Below are positions 1-10,052 of a DNA stretch of 48,046 bases, one piece after another. Made by a program: the position numbers and the translations under genes. The notes below the pieces were generated by a model. The model was given only the letters and a program-made list of their open reading frames with translations, was not told the DNA's origin and did no database searches. The stretch lies in assembly GCA_012523295.1 (NCBI GenBank), contig JAAYIT010000328.1, forward strand, positions 1-48,046, read 5' to 3'. The DNA comes from Porphyromonadaceae bacterium. GTDB taxonomy: Bacteria; Bacteroidota; Bacteroidia; Bacteroidales; Paludibacteraceae. Position 1 is the first letter of the stretch, and every line of letters starts with the position of its first letter.

Positions 1-35
1 AATTCGCACAAATCACGTTTTACCAAATTCCCGGT

Positions 36-67
36 ATTGTTTTATATTTTAAAATAAACTACTTTTG
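36..67 (+). promoter_or_regulatory. Bacteroidetes-type promoter (TTG-N20-TACTTTTG) for the lipoprotein gene
   Basis: TTG at 37-39 and TACTTTTG at 60-67. Confidence 0.5.
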
Positions 68-94
68 CATTATTCACCATTTAAATTCACTGTT

Positions 95-685
95 ATGAAA
101 AAGTTACTATTCCTTATCCTCGCCGTAGCCCTTGTAGGGTGCAAGGGGAACGAACCGAAAGAGCCGTTTAAAATCGACCCGCTCGCAACCGTGAACATCA
201 AGCCGGAAAAAGGCGCATGGAAATTACCTGCTATGCGTGTAATCTCTGAAAATCCGCAACATCTATCAGCACTTGAAATTGTCAAACAAACTACAGTTAT
301 GCAATACTATAACCCGAACATCGGAGTTGGAGCAGGTAAAATAGAGCGAATGTTTGACAAACTTCAACGTGATACTATTTCCGAAACACCTGCTTTGAAA
401 ATGTGGGCTACCGATATTATTAATGATAAGGGTGAATATGTCCCTGAATTTATCGAAGCTCACGATATTATTTTTATTCATTTTCACGAAATGACACCTA
501 CAACGGCACGTGATACAATCGGTTATATTCCCAATTCAACAATCCGCTCCGCACAATCTGCTGTAAAATCAGCATATGATAATAACGACCCCGAAGAGGT
601 ATTGCGGCTTTTCAATGAAGCGTTTACATTCAGACCAATTACGGGAGCAGAATATAAGGCACTCAAAGAAGCAGGTAATCAGTAA
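95..685 (+). CDS. Small lipoprotein, possible prophage moron
   Basis: Start moved to ATG 95 (MKKLLFLILAVALVGCKG, lipobox LVGC); ORF ends 685. Confidence 0.75.
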   Translation: MKKLLFLILAVALVGCKGNEPKEPFKIDPLATVNIKPEKGAWKLPAMRVISENPQHLSALEIVKQTTVMQYYNPNIGVGAGKIERMFDKLQRDTISETPALKMWATDIINDKGEYVPEFIEAHDIIFIHFHEMTPTTARDTIGYIPNSTIRSAQSAVKSAYDNNDPEEVLRLFNEAFTFRPITGAEYKALKEAGNQ

Positions 686-690
686 TTAAA

Positions 691-714
691 AGGCGGTACT
701 CTTACCGCTTTTTT
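691..714. terminator. Bidirectional intrinsic terminator between convergent genes
   Basis: GCGGTA-CTCT-TACCGC at 693-708 followed by TTTTTT, preceded by AAAA. Confidence 0.8.
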
Positions 715-3700
715 AATACGGTGTCCTAACAAGGGTAAAATCAAACGTTCCGGCACAAACGACTTGAATGCTCGTGTTTGTTCGATTTTGAAAATACCAT
801 GTCGAACTTCCGTTCATTGCAACTTGGATTGTGTATTTGTCATCACCTATATCGTGATTAATAGTTACTGTACTTCCAGCACGTGAGCAACCAGTTACTT
901 TTCCCCAAGTTCTGCTTACGCCACCGCTATTAGTAACTGTTCCACCCCCTAATCCTCCCGGAATATCCGTATCCCCTTTTACTCTTAAACCCTCCGAGCT
1001 TGAATAGTGCATGTATTTTGTCGAATCCCAAAACGAGTAAAATCCGTTATTTCCAATTTTCGTTTGAAAATTATATCCGTTCGCATAGATTGTCGAAGTT
1101 ATCTCTCCTAACAATGTTGCACTATTGTAGTAATTCTGACCGATATAGAAAATACCTGTTGTAACCACATGGATAGTGAAATTGCCTTTAGGCAGATTCA
1201 CGGTAAACATTGTCTGTGGCAAATTCCCTGTGCCCGATTGGCTGAATACTCTATTCCCTGAACTGTCTTGGATATAGACTTCGTATCCTTTATCTATGGC
1301 ATTAGCGTCCGGTGTCGCTGACGTTCTGAACTTCACTTGACTATCGAGCGACAGATTTAATGTTCCGGAATAAGCGTGTGCGTGAGCATTTAATACGTTA
1401 TTTGACTGAGTAGTCGAAGCTGAAACTGTTATTGGAGTAAGAAGCGAAGAGAGTGTTTCTATCGGGTCTTCAGTAAAGGACATTGAAGCAGATTTCAATG
1501 TGTGTGAAAATATATTCAACCCGCCAATCTTCCCTGCTTGAGCAATAATCTTACCTACGATTTCTAAAAGTGAGCCGTCCGCATTCCATTTGATATTGCC
1601 ATTTGCCAAATAGCCACTTCCATCATGTCTTAAATCAACATTTTTCGTTTCATTCGGCATCCCGAAGTTTTCCACTCCTGTTGCAATAGCTGTAGGATTA
1701 TCTGTCAACCCACTCATGTAGCTTCTTACAATTCCGCCATCTCTTGCACCAAGTATAGTTGCAAGTGTCAAGCCACCTCTAATAAGTCCATCTTGCTGGA
1801 TAGCTCTTTCTAAGTAACCGTTTTTGAAAGCAGACGCTTTATTCCCACGTTCAAGCTGAATGTTTGTAATTCTAAATACTCCCGCATCTTGTATATAAAA
1901 CACGAAATTACTGTGTTGTGTAGGTTTGAATGTAATCTTATAAAGCGTCCATGTGCTTGTCAACGCAACAGCTTTACCGAGTGCTTCATGCCCGTATGTC
2001 AAGATATTGTTTCCTGATACAGACATTGCGTAAAACGAAAGCGTATATTCTTTATTTAACTCAATTTGATTTTCTGCATCAGCGAAATTCTGCCAAATAC
2101 CATTTAAATTGGTTGTCGTTATTTCTGCACCAGATATTGCATCTTTTGGGAGGTTTGTAGTCCCAATAGGAGCGTAGGATGGTGAACTTGTAATATCACC
2201 AAAGCCCCAATCATGCATCCCATTCAGGAAATTACCGTTTCGGATAAGGTTAACCCCGCCAATCTCCAAGTCATTCACCGCTTCCCATTCACTCGAACAG
2301 ACAGGAACCGTCCAGCTGTACGAAGTCGGGTTGTTATACGTTATCCGCGTACACGTCCATATATATTTCCCACTTTCCCACGTTGGAGGTGTAGTGCTCC
2401 AGCCTACAGGAGGCGAAGACGTGTTCCCGGCAGGTGCGGTTATGTCGCCCGCCAGTTTACTTTCTGACAGCAGGTAGTACTCCGTCACAGCCGTTATTCC
2501 CTTGCCCGTTGCGCCTATTTTAGGTGTAATGTTGGCTGGTGTAGAATAAGTTGGATTACCAATAGAATAGGTTGTTTTAGTCCTCGTCCAAAGTCTTTGG
2601 TTTGTAGCTCCCGTGTAATCGCTTGAGTCAGTTTTCCAGAGTGATGAAGTTTGAATTGGTGGCGTAGAGCTTGTGTTTACAGCATACTCAACATCAACGT
2701 TTGATATAGCGCGCCCATCAGCACCTTTTACTTTATTCCAAGTATAATCGGCTACATTGTTGCTGTCTGCTTGAATGAAGTCAGTGTATATTCCTATCCA
2801 TTCTCCAACAGTTTCACCATTATTAGCTGTAAATGTAGCTCCACCATCGTTAGAGTATTTAATGTGCATATAGGAAGTTCTGCCGTCTTCTCCATCTTCA
2901 CCCGGCAATCCGTCAGTTCCCTGTATTTTGCTCCATTTATAGTTTGTGATTGATGTAGGTGCTGAAGGCGTTGAAGTTACTCCTACACCAATATATATTT
3001 TTCCTAATGGGTTTTCATCAAAATTAGTTCCGTCAGCATTATTTGAGTAGCGTATATGTACGTACTGTGATGTACCGTCTTGCCCCGGCTCACCGTCGAA
3101 ATAATCTGTTCCTTTAATTGGCGTATAGCCGGGTTCTCCATCTTGCCCTACAATACGAATTGCGTCGCCCCACACTCCGTTTAAGCCTATTTTCCTACGC
3201 ATGTAAATATCGCCCGACTGATAAGGATAGTGCCAGCCTGATGTTCCGTTTACAGAGTATTCTTCATAAGTCTGTGTATTTTGGATATTTTGTTCAGTCA
3301 GGTCAACCCATTCGTCAATCGTTTGTCCGCCTGATGTAAACGTAGTTGAGCCATGTATTTTATTGCCTTTTGAACTGAAAACAGTTAGTTCTTTTCCCTC
3401 TAAACTGAATGAGTTGATACCGCCGTATTGCTTGTCTGATGGTGCATCATGTCCGACTGTGGAAATAATCCTTGCTGCCTGACGTTCTGTATCAGTTCTA
3501 TTTCCAAGCTGAAAAATATGGTCACCGGCAGACGGTATGTCCGAACCAGTATCAGCATCTGTTTTTGACAACTCTATCCAATCATCACCAATAGCAGTAA
3601 CCAATCGCCAAAAGTATTTTTGTTTACTCCCGTAAAAAATGTTGCATCTTGCTTGGTCATCAACCTTGAATAAATTTACTACTTCATTATCTCCTTTGTC

Positions 3701-5521
3701 AAAATAACACCTGTAACTGTCCGCTTCCTCTTCTACGGAATTGCAAATCATATTTGCGGCAGAAACAATCAATTCACCACCAATATGCTCTGCTCTTTTA
3801 ACCAATACCTCATTAAAGTCCGCCCTTTTGCGAACTTTCAAAAAATCCACTTCAGCATGTGAACTGCCATCCTGCATCTTGAATGCTCCACCTCCGCCAA
3901 GAACTCCGGAAGTATAATTTCCTACCTCAAGCCCTTGAATGAATTGGATTAATCCGGCTGCTACATCATTGGTTTCTTTTGAAATGGCACGGTTACGGAT
4001 TTCAAACAGCGTACGTAACGAGGAGAAAATATTGCGGTCAGACGGCGTTCGGCTGTCATATTGCTGTAGTATATCAACTAACTTCTCAACAGCGTTGTAA
4101 GCATCATTCCCAATTGATGAAGCAAGGGATGATATTTGATTTTCAATCTTTTTCTCCCACTTTTCGTCCAGGTAATTTGAAACAGTGCAACTGATTGCAC
4201 CGGAATAGAGATTTTTGTCAAGCGTTGTAATCCGGATTAATTTAGATAGATTTTTCTGCGGAATGTTGATAGTTACCAAATCACCAACTTTCAGTTCCTG
4301 CTTATCTCGCATAAACCGATGATCCACGCTCAAATCAAATTTTACCCTTTTGCGTGAGTAAAATTCTAAATAATTTTGTGCTTTTGCTCGCAACCGCGCC
4401 TGTGAAGCTGTAACGTAGCTTTCAGGCATAAACAATCCGGTAAAGTTAAAACTATCATTAACTTTTGCCTTTTTGCTCGCATTCGGTATTTGCGGCTTCA
4501 CTCCATTTTCATCAGGTAATGCAAATTCATCGTCCTGTTTTATGAGAGTGATTTTTTTCAGTGAGTAATCCCATTGAAATTTGAATGAAACACCCATCAA
4601 ATCACCGGTCAAGAAATTGATACGAGCATTATCACCAACTGCAACAGCTTCTACATCAAAATCAATCTGCGGACAGGTCAATACTACATTATCAACCCCG
4701 GACACCGTCGCAACTTTGCCTAAAAAATGCGGAAATTCTTCCTCGAACGTTACTTTTTTCTCAACTACTTTGGAATGCTCCGAAAAGTTTTCAAGGTATT
4801 TTTCAGGCAAAATCAAATGTCCTTCTCCGTCAGCATATTCATTAGGTACATTCTTATTTCCACCACGCGGGTAAATACGCGTTACCGTGTCGCCTTTGTC
4901 AACATTCCGTTGCGTAATGCTGTACAATCCTTTTCCGGCTCCTTGCTCAAATGTAAATCCGGTTGTATTCTCAATTCTATCTGCAAAATTGATTTGTTTG
5001 TTGTTTACATAGTATTCTGCGTTGAACTCATTCGCAAGTAGATTCAGCACCTCTCTACAACTCAAATCAGCAAAAACAATATTCCGAAATTCTGTGTCAA
5101 CTACACTTCCTACGGTCCAACCGGTATCCACGCCAAGCGGATTATCTGTTGTCTTATTCACACACCAAACAAGCAGTTCCACAAAGTCAAGCAATTTGCC
5201 TGTAAGTATGAAATTCGACAATCCGGAAACACGATGTACAAATAGTTTATCAAGAAGTGTGTAAATCGGATGTTCAAAGATCAATTCATAATTGTATTGC
5301 ACATCAGAAACCTTTGTAAATTCTGCATCGCGATTCAGTGTATAATTTACTCCATTATGCTTGATATAATCACCCTCTTTTACATCCAAAACGTCATCAA
5401 CTACTACGGAAATCTGAAATTCATCAATCCCCATAATAGCTGTTTTGTGCATTGCTCCTTTGTCAGAGACTAAGCAAACTCCCGTTTCTACACCGTTTAT
5501 TTCTCTATATATCAATATCAT
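713..5521 (-). CDS. Large phage tail/baseplate-fibre protein with collagen-like GxY segments
   Basis: 1602 aa; N-terminal tail-hub-like region, GEPGQDG and GEDGEDG segments, C-terminal receptor-binding-like region. Confidence 0.8.
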   Translation of the reverse strand: MILIYREINGVETGVCLVSDKGAMHKTAIMGIDEFQISVVVDDVLDVKEGDYIKHNGVNYTLNRDAEFTKVSDVQYNYELIFEHPIYTLLDKLFVHRVSGLSNFILTGKLLDFVELLVWCVNKTTDNPLGVDTGWTVGSVVDTEFRNIVFADLSCREVLNLLANEFNAEYYVNNKQINFADRIENTTGFTFEQGAGKGLYSITQRNVDKGDTVTRIYPRGGNKNVPNEYADGEGHLILPEKYLENFSEHSKVVEKKVTFEEEFPHFLGKVATVSGVDNVVLTCPQIDFDVEAVAVGDNARINFLTGDLMGVSFKFQWDYSLKKITLIKQDDEFALPDENGVKPQIPNASKKAKVNDSFNFTGLFMPESYVTASQARLRAKAQNYLEFYSRKRVKFDLSVDHRFMRDKQELKVGDLVTINIPQKNLSKLIRITTLDKNLYSGAISCTVSNYLDEKWEKKIENQISSLASSIGNDAYNAVEKLVDILQQYDSRTPSDRNIFSSLRTLFEIRNRAISKETNDVAAGLIQFIQGLEVGNYTSGVLGGGGAFKMQDGSSHAEVDFLKVRKRADFNEVLVKRAEHIGGELIVSAANMICNSVEEEADSYRCYFDKGDNEVVNLFKVDDQARCNIFYGSKQKYFWRLVTAIGDDWIELSKTDADTGSDIPSAGDHIFQLGNRTDTERQAARIISTVGHDAPSDKQYGGINSFSLEGKELTVFSSKGNKIHGSTTFTSGGQTIDEWVDLTEQNIQNTQTYEEYSVNGTSGWHYPYQSGDIYMRRKIGLNGVWGDAIRIVGQDGEPGYTPIKGTDYFDGEPGQDGTSQYVHIRYSNNADGTNFDENPLGKIYIGVGVTSTPSAPTSITNYKWSKIQGTDGLPGEDGEDGRTSYMHIKYSNDGGATFTANNGETVGEWIGIYTDFIQADSNNVADYTWNKVKGADGRAISNVDVEYAVNTSSTPPIQTSSLWKTDSSDYTGATNQRLWTRTKTTYSIGNPTYSTPANITPKIGATGKGITAVTEYYLLSESKLAGDITAPAGNTSSPPVGWSTTPPTWESGKYIWTCTRITYNNPTSYSWTVPVCSSEWEAVNDLEIGGVNLIRNGNFLNGMHDWGFGDITSSPSYAPIGTTNLPKDAISGAEITTTNLNGIWQNFADAENQIELNKEYTLSFYAMSVSGNNILTYGHEALGKAVALTSTWTLYKITFKPTQHSNFVFYIQDAGVFRITNIQLERGNKASAFKNGYLERAIQQDGLIRGGLTLATILGARDGGIVRSYMSGLTDNPTAIATGVENFGMPNETKNVDLRHDGSGYLANGNIKWNADGSLLEIVGKIIAQAGKIGGLNIFSHTLKSASMSFTEDPIETLSSLLTPITVSASTTQSNNVLNAHAHAYSGTLNLSLDSQVKFRTSATPDANAIDKGYEVYIQDSSGNRVFSQSGTGNLPQTMFTVNLPKGNFTIHVVTTGIFYIGQNYYNSATLLGEITSTIYANGYNFQTKIGNNGFYSFWDSTKYMHYSSSEGLRVKGDTDIPGGLGGGTVTNSGGVSRTWGKVTGCSRAGSTVTINHDIGDDKYTIQVAMNGSSTWYFQNRTNTSIQVVCAGTFDFTLVRTPY

Positions 5522-5594
5522 TTATCAATTGCTTGTTTGTTAAAAAAACAAATGCCAGCTAAAAAGCGAGCATTCGGCAAAAGACCAAAATCCA

Positions 5595-5669
5595 TCAAAA
5601 CAACATAATTATTAATATGGCTACAATCGCCGAGATGCCCGTTGATTTTTTATGATGAAAAATGTTCAA
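5595..5669 (-). CDS. Possible 24-aa single-TM peptide overlapping the upstream gene (TTG start)
   Basis: Manual translation: LNIFHHKKSTGISAIVAILIIMLF*; not in the ORF track. Confidence 0.3.
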   Translation of the reverse strand: MNIFHHKKSTGISAIVAILIIMLF

Positions 5670-5877
5670 ATCTGTCACTAACTGAACTATTTACAGTTGT
5701 TTCCACCCTTGCGGATATAGGGTCTATTACTGATTTCTTAATTGTTTTGTCGTAAATTTCCTTGCCTACACCCGCAATAATCGCTAAAGCTAATCCTAAA
5801 ATTGGATTGATAAATCCGAATATTAGGCTTATAATGAAGCCCGCTACTAAATGATAAATTTTGTCTATACCTTTCAC
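5650..5877 (-). CDS. Small membrane protein, holin-like candidate
   Basis: 75 aa with a hydrophobic hairpin (IYHLVAGFIISLIFGFINPILGLALAIIAGVG). Confidence 0.55.
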   Translation of the reverse strand: MKGIDKIYHLVAGFIISLIFGFINPILGLALAIIAGVGKEIYDKTIKKSVIDPISARVETTVNSSVSDRFEHFSS

Positions 5878-5889
5878 TTGTTTATTGTT

Positions 5890-6006
5890 TTAAAGTTCTT
5901 CAATGTATTTCTCAACCTCCACCTTCACGTCTTCGGGTAGCTTGTCAAGCAATGTATCATCCTGCTTTGCTCGTTCAGCTAATCTTTGCAAATATATTTC
6001 TTCCAT
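5890..6006 (-). CDS. 38-aa hypothetical phage peptide
   Basis: Manual translation: MEEIYLQRLAERAKQDDTLLDKLPEDVKVEVEKYIEEL*; fits between neighbouring CDSs. Confidence 0.55.
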   Translation of the reverse strand: MEEIYLQRLAERAKQDDTLLDKLPEDVKVEVEKYIEEL

Positions 6007-6008
6007 AA

Positions 6009-7940
6009 TTATACTTCTGTTAATATTCTCGTTAATACTCCGTCTGTTACCACATCTTCAATCTTGTAAGCCTTTCCCGTTACAGTGTCAATTTTTACCA
6101 CGTTGCTGTCATAGAACGTTGCTGTGATGTTTCCGTTGGTGCTTTCCTTATCAAAAGCATAGGTAAACAGTACCAAATCACCATCTGCCAAATCAGGATG
6201 AGTGAAACTCAATCCATCACTTGCAACCACCGCACTCGCTACATTGAGATAGGTATCAATTCCATTTTCGTACTTGATTATTTCCTCTATGGTAGCAATC
6301 GGGTAATCGGTTAACAGGATGTCCATCTTCGTTTCGTACACTCCTGCATCTGCAATAATAGGCTCGTGATAGACTGTACCGTTTTCTGCTGAATTGAGTA
6401 CACCTCCGTAACTGATAGGGATGATTTCGGGGGTAGCGAGGGTGTATAAGATTGTTCCGTCTGAAAGTTCTGTGAATGTATTTGCTATTGCCTCAGCTCC
6501 TGTAATTTCCTTTACCGAAAAATTGTCTAATGCCGAATTGGCTATGGAAGTATCTCTTGCATAAAATTGAATCCCTATAGCCGTAGCTGAAGCCTTTCGA
6601 TATAAAATATATCTCCCAGGATTCCTTACAGCATTAATGTCTCCACCAAATAGAATGCCGCTGCCCGTTGTTAACAATCCGCATTCCAGCGCCCCTCCAA
6701 TAATATCAAAAGATATTCTATACCATTTGTTTGCTACAAATGAAGTAGCCGTATTTGTGTTTAAATGGGCTGTTACTTCTGAACCGTCATATGTCGCTAC
6801 GCCTCCGGCTATGGTAAACCCACCTGTAGGATTGCTCCAGCCTGTATCTGTGTCGAATCCACCGTTTGGAACCATCTCATCCCCCAACGTCCCAACCCCC
6901 ACTCTCTTAACCAACTCATACCCGTTTGCACCCTTTCTGATTTCATCTTTTACCATGTTGTTGGAGCGCAGTTCTGGGGCGTTGAGATAGAGATGAGTAG
7001 GATTAAGCCCGTTCTTCCCCACACTCCTCACCCTGCCTGTCGGCTCGAAACATTTCACGCCCTCGAAGTAGTCAGCGAACATAAGGTCGCACTGCTCTTT
7101 TGTAGGCTCATTACCTGCTCCGAAAGTGGCGGTGAGGTTGATAATCATTACATCGGAAAACTCACTAATTGTATCTGTTCCTACTTGCGGCCCGTACATA
7201 TATAGAAGCTTTTGTATTTCGGTTACTTCGCTATATGTAGATACTCTTGATGATTCTGACGCTCTAACAAATTCGTGGGTAGGGTTTAAAGTTGTAATTC
7301 TTCCAGTTGCAGCTCCGTCTGTGCCACTAATTGTCTGATATAATCTTTTTCCATAATATTTATTACCATTAATAATATCTATTTTAATACCTGTGTTATG
7401 TGCGAATCCGGTAACGATAATAAGTTTTCCACCTGTCACCAAGTTCTCAGCAGTCAACCCCTCCATCTTCACTCTCATTCCCCCGTTCGCTGCGTTTTTA
7501 GGCAATGAAAGAGGTGATACCCCTGACACGCTGACTTGTGCTGATTGATTCAAATTTGCAGTTGAAAGAACGTTTTCGATGTCTTTTATTTTTGCTCCCT
7601 GAACAGCATCCAAAAGACTCACTTCGCCCGCTAATTGAGCGATTTCATCCGTTACAGCTTTTTGACTCATTACATCCGTTTCGCTCGTTCCTGTTGTTTG
7701 CTTAACTGATGATTTGTCCACTTTCAAAGCCACATCGCCCGCTAATTGAGCTAATTTGGAGTCATCAGTTATCTTGTCCCATTTAGTAGCATCTGTGGGG
7801 TTTGCCGTATTATTATTTACTTTACTAACGTAGCTATTACCCTCGTGAGTAACATGGTCAAACCTGTCGTAAGTGCCTTCTATCCAAACTCCTTTAGGGA
7901 ACCATGATATCTTTCCTAAATTAAATTCTTTTGTTGCCAT
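6009..7940 (-). CDS. Phage tail fibre/structural protein
   Basis: 643 aa, MATKEFNLGKISWFPKGVWIEGTYDRFDHVTHEGNSYVS...; phage fibre-like GAGNEPTKEQCDLMFADYFEGV segment. Confidence 0.7.
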   Translation of the reverse strand: MATKEFNLGKISWFPKGVWIEGTYDRFDHVTHEGNSYVSKVNNNTANPTDATKWDKITDDSKLAQLAGDVALKVDKSSVKQTTGTSETDVMSQKAVTDEIAQLAGEVSLLDAVQGAKIKDIENVLSTANLNQSAQVSVSGVSPLSLPKNAANGGMRVKMEGLTAENLVTGGKLIIVTGFAHNTGIKIDIINGNKYYGKRLYQTISGTDGAATGRITTLNPTHEFVRASESSRVSTYSEVTEIQKLLYMYGPQVGTDTISEFSDVMIINLTATFGAGNEPTKEQCDLMFADYFEGVKCFEPTGRVRSVGKNGLNPTHLYLNAPELRSNNMVKDEIRKGANGYELVKRVGVGTLGDEMVPNGGFDTDTGWSNPTGGFTIAGGVATYDGSEVTAHLNTNTATSFVANKWYRISFDIIGGALECGLLTTGSGILFGGDINAVRNPGRYILYRKASATAIGIQFYARDTSIANSALDNFSVKEITGAEAIANTFTELSDGTILYTLATPEIIPISYGGVLNSAENGTVYHEPIIADAGVYETKMDILLTDYPIATIEEIIKYENGIDTYLNVASAVVASDGLSFTHPDLADGDLVLFTYAFDKESTNGNITATFYDSNVVKIDTVTGKAYKIEDVVTDGVLTRILTEV

Positions 7941-7945
7941 ATTTA

Positions 7946-8449
7946 TTAAGTTATTACAGTTGCTATTAATTCGTTATTATCATTTATATGGAATGAAATA
8001 TCAGGCGTAATGCCATCTGCCCCCGTTAGCCTTTGCAATTGTTCAGGCGTAAAATCTTCAAACTCAAAAGCTTTTCCCATTAATCCAAGCGCGACATCAG
8101 CCACTGTCGCTAAATAAGTAATATCATCTGCCTGTTTTGTTCTTGCCACTATTGTGAATGCATCTACATCTACAGCACTTTTTTGATTACCGTCCGCGTA
8201 GCTTGCATTCTCATGCACATAGTGTAATTCAAGCCCGTAAGCACCTCTGACCGGGAGCATTTCCGGAGTAAATTCAACACGTACTTTGTTTAAGTCGTAA
8301 ATCTCATATTCAGTCAAAGGTTCTTTTTTATTCTCATACAGCAAGTAGAGGCGTATTTCCGTTGCGGCAGTCAAATCTTCAGGTACACCGGCACGCTCCA
8401 CAGACATGACATGAACAAAGTCATTGCCCTCTCTAATTCTCTTTACCAT
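7946..8449 (-). CDS. Baseplate upper protein-like phage structural protein
   Basis: 167 aa, located in the tail module; C-terminal TGADGITPDISFHI. Confidence 0.5.
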   Translation of the reverse strand: MVKRIREGNDFVHVMSVERAGVPEDLTAATEIRLYLLYENKKEPLTEYEIYDLNKVRVEFTPEMLPVRGAYGLELHYVHENASYADGNQKSAVDVDAFTIVARTKQADDITYLATVADVALGLMGKAFEFEDFTPEQLQRLTGADGITPDISFHINDNNELIATVIT

Positions 8450-8450
8450 A

Positions 8451-8639
8451 TCAGTATGTTATTATTAAAATTGTTTCACCAAGCTCATTAACTGATGCCG
8501 TTGCATCTTTAATTTCAATCACACCAAGTTTCATTTTTTTACTTACACCCTCCGATACCACATGAGCCAATGCATTTGGATCATACGTGGTTTGCTGTGT
8601 TGCAATTTCTGATACTTTAATTTTTTGTATTACAGACAT
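8451..8639 (-). CDS. Hypothetical phage protein
   Basis: 62 aa, tightly packed in the tail operon. Confidence 0.6.
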   Translation of the reverse strand: MSVIQKIKVSEIATQQTTYDPNALAHVVSEGVSKKMKLGVIEIKDATASVNELGETILIITY

Positions 8640-8644
8640 ATTTT

Positions 8645-9490
8645 TTAATTTATTTCTATGAAATAATCATTTTCCGTTGCTATTAATAATTCATTTTCGT
8701 TAGCAAGTAGTCTGATATATTCTTTCAATGAAACCAAAACTGCTTTCACGCTAAATTCAACAATATTTACCCCAACAACATCAGCTCTCATTCCATCTTT
8801 AAAATATATATCAAACTCATAATTTTTCGTTTTCAGCTTTCGCAATCCCGGACCGATTAGCAATGCCTGAAACTGCCTCATGTTCGAATATAATTCTTGC
8901 ATCGTATCTGCTTTCATAAAGCAGTGCAAGTCAATTTCACGCGTAGACCTATAATTAGTTCTTGTATAAAATTCTGTTGTACTAACTTCAATCCGCTTTC
9001 CGCCGTTGTGCATTCGAGTTGCTTTACTGATATATACTCCAAAATCTTTTTGCAAATCAAAATCATCAATTCTCCAATCACCGGAATTTGAAGGAGTTTT
9101 TGTCAATGAAGGAAGCGTGAAATCATTCTGCCAAAACTTCACCACCACTTTTGAAAATTCCCCAACTCTTTCAACTGCAATTTCCTCACGACAAACGACA
9201 TCAAATCCATCGAAATCAACACCAAAATTCGTTGAAGCAAAACACGCTTGAATAAAAGCACTTACTTTATCATGTCTCATGGCGGTGTGTAATGTAAGCA
9301 ACCGTCCATCATGCCGTATATCCTCCACACTCACAAACGGCTCAATGGAAGTACCCCAAATGTGTTCCGTTTTGCCAATGCGTTTAGGCATATCAAACAG
9401 TCCATCTAATGCAATTCTACCGCGACCAAGCGTTGCAACTGCTCCGTAATACCCTATCGGAATGCCATCTATTTCATAATTTAATTTCAT
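8645..9490 (-). CDS. Putative distal tail-like phage protein
   Basis: 281 aa, located between tape measure and fibre genes. Confidence 0.5.
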   Translation of the reverse strand: MKLNYEIDGIPIGYYGAVATLGRGRIALDGLFDMPKRIGKTEHIWGTSIEPFVSVEDIRHDGRLLTLHTAMRHDKVSAFIQACFASTNFGVDFDGFDVVCREEIAVERVGEFSKVVVKFWQNDFTLPSLTKTPSNSGDWRIDDFDLQKDFGVYISKATRMHNGGKRIEVSTTEFYTRTNYRSTREIDLHCFMKADTMQELYSNMRQFQALLIGPGLRKLKTKNYEFDIYFKDGMRADVVGVNIVEFSVKAVLVSLKEYIRLLANENELLIATENDYFIEIN

Positions 9491-9515
9491 AATTAATTCG
9501 TGAAATTCGTATTAT

Positions 9516-10013
9516 TTACTCCAATTCATAAGTAAATCTGTTTTTCTTTATTATTTTAGTTGCACCCAAGCAATCCGCATTCCCATATAAGCTTACAACT
9601 ACCTTTGCATCTCCGGTAACATCCGCCCGCACTTCCACATCGTCCAGCGCATCAACTACCACAAAAGCGTTATCACTTGCCTTGATATGTAAGAAGGTCT
9701 TATGTTTCGCATAAATTCGCGCAACTGTAAAACCGGTATATTCCGCTTCAATATCACATCTGCCAAGCAAAACAACCGTATTTGGATTTTTAAGTCTCCA
9801 TTTTTTATCCACATAAATTCCCATTCTTTCCGCATCGTTTCCAAATCTTTTGATATATTCATTGCTCGGAAAATTGTGCGCCAAACAGAAATCTATCCTG
9901 TCATAATAACACTTAATCAGTTCCTCAATTGATTTACTTTCTTTCAATTGCAACAATCCGGGATTGCAACCTTTCATCTTTTTTGCTTGTCTTACCAATT
10001 CTCTCTTATCCAT
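9516..10013 (-). CDS. Hypothetical phage protein
   Basis: Start moved to ATG 10013 (MDKRELVRQAKKMKG); repetitive beta-rich C-terminus. Confidence 0.6.
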   Translation of the reverse strand: MDKRELVRQAKKMKGCNPGLLQLKESKSIEELIKCYYDRIDFCLAHNFPSNEYIKRFGNDAERMGIYVDKKWRLKNPNTVVLLGRCDIEAEYTGFTVARIYAKHKTFLHIKASDNAFVVVDALDDVEVRADVTGDAKVVVSLYGNADCLGATKIIKKNRFTYELE

Positions 10014-10052
10014 ATAAATTCGTTTAATTCGTTTCAATTCGTGCAATTCGAA

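Noticed and set aside
1-713. Left attachment site (copy of the tRNA-Pro 3' end)
   Set aside because: No match to CGTCGGGATGACAGGATTTGAACC was found by eye in this segment; the boundary is probably outside the window or the att core is different.
1951-5473. Plus-strand ORFs opposite the 1602-aa tail protein
   Set aside because: Antisense shadow ORFs without recognisable domains or initiation signals.
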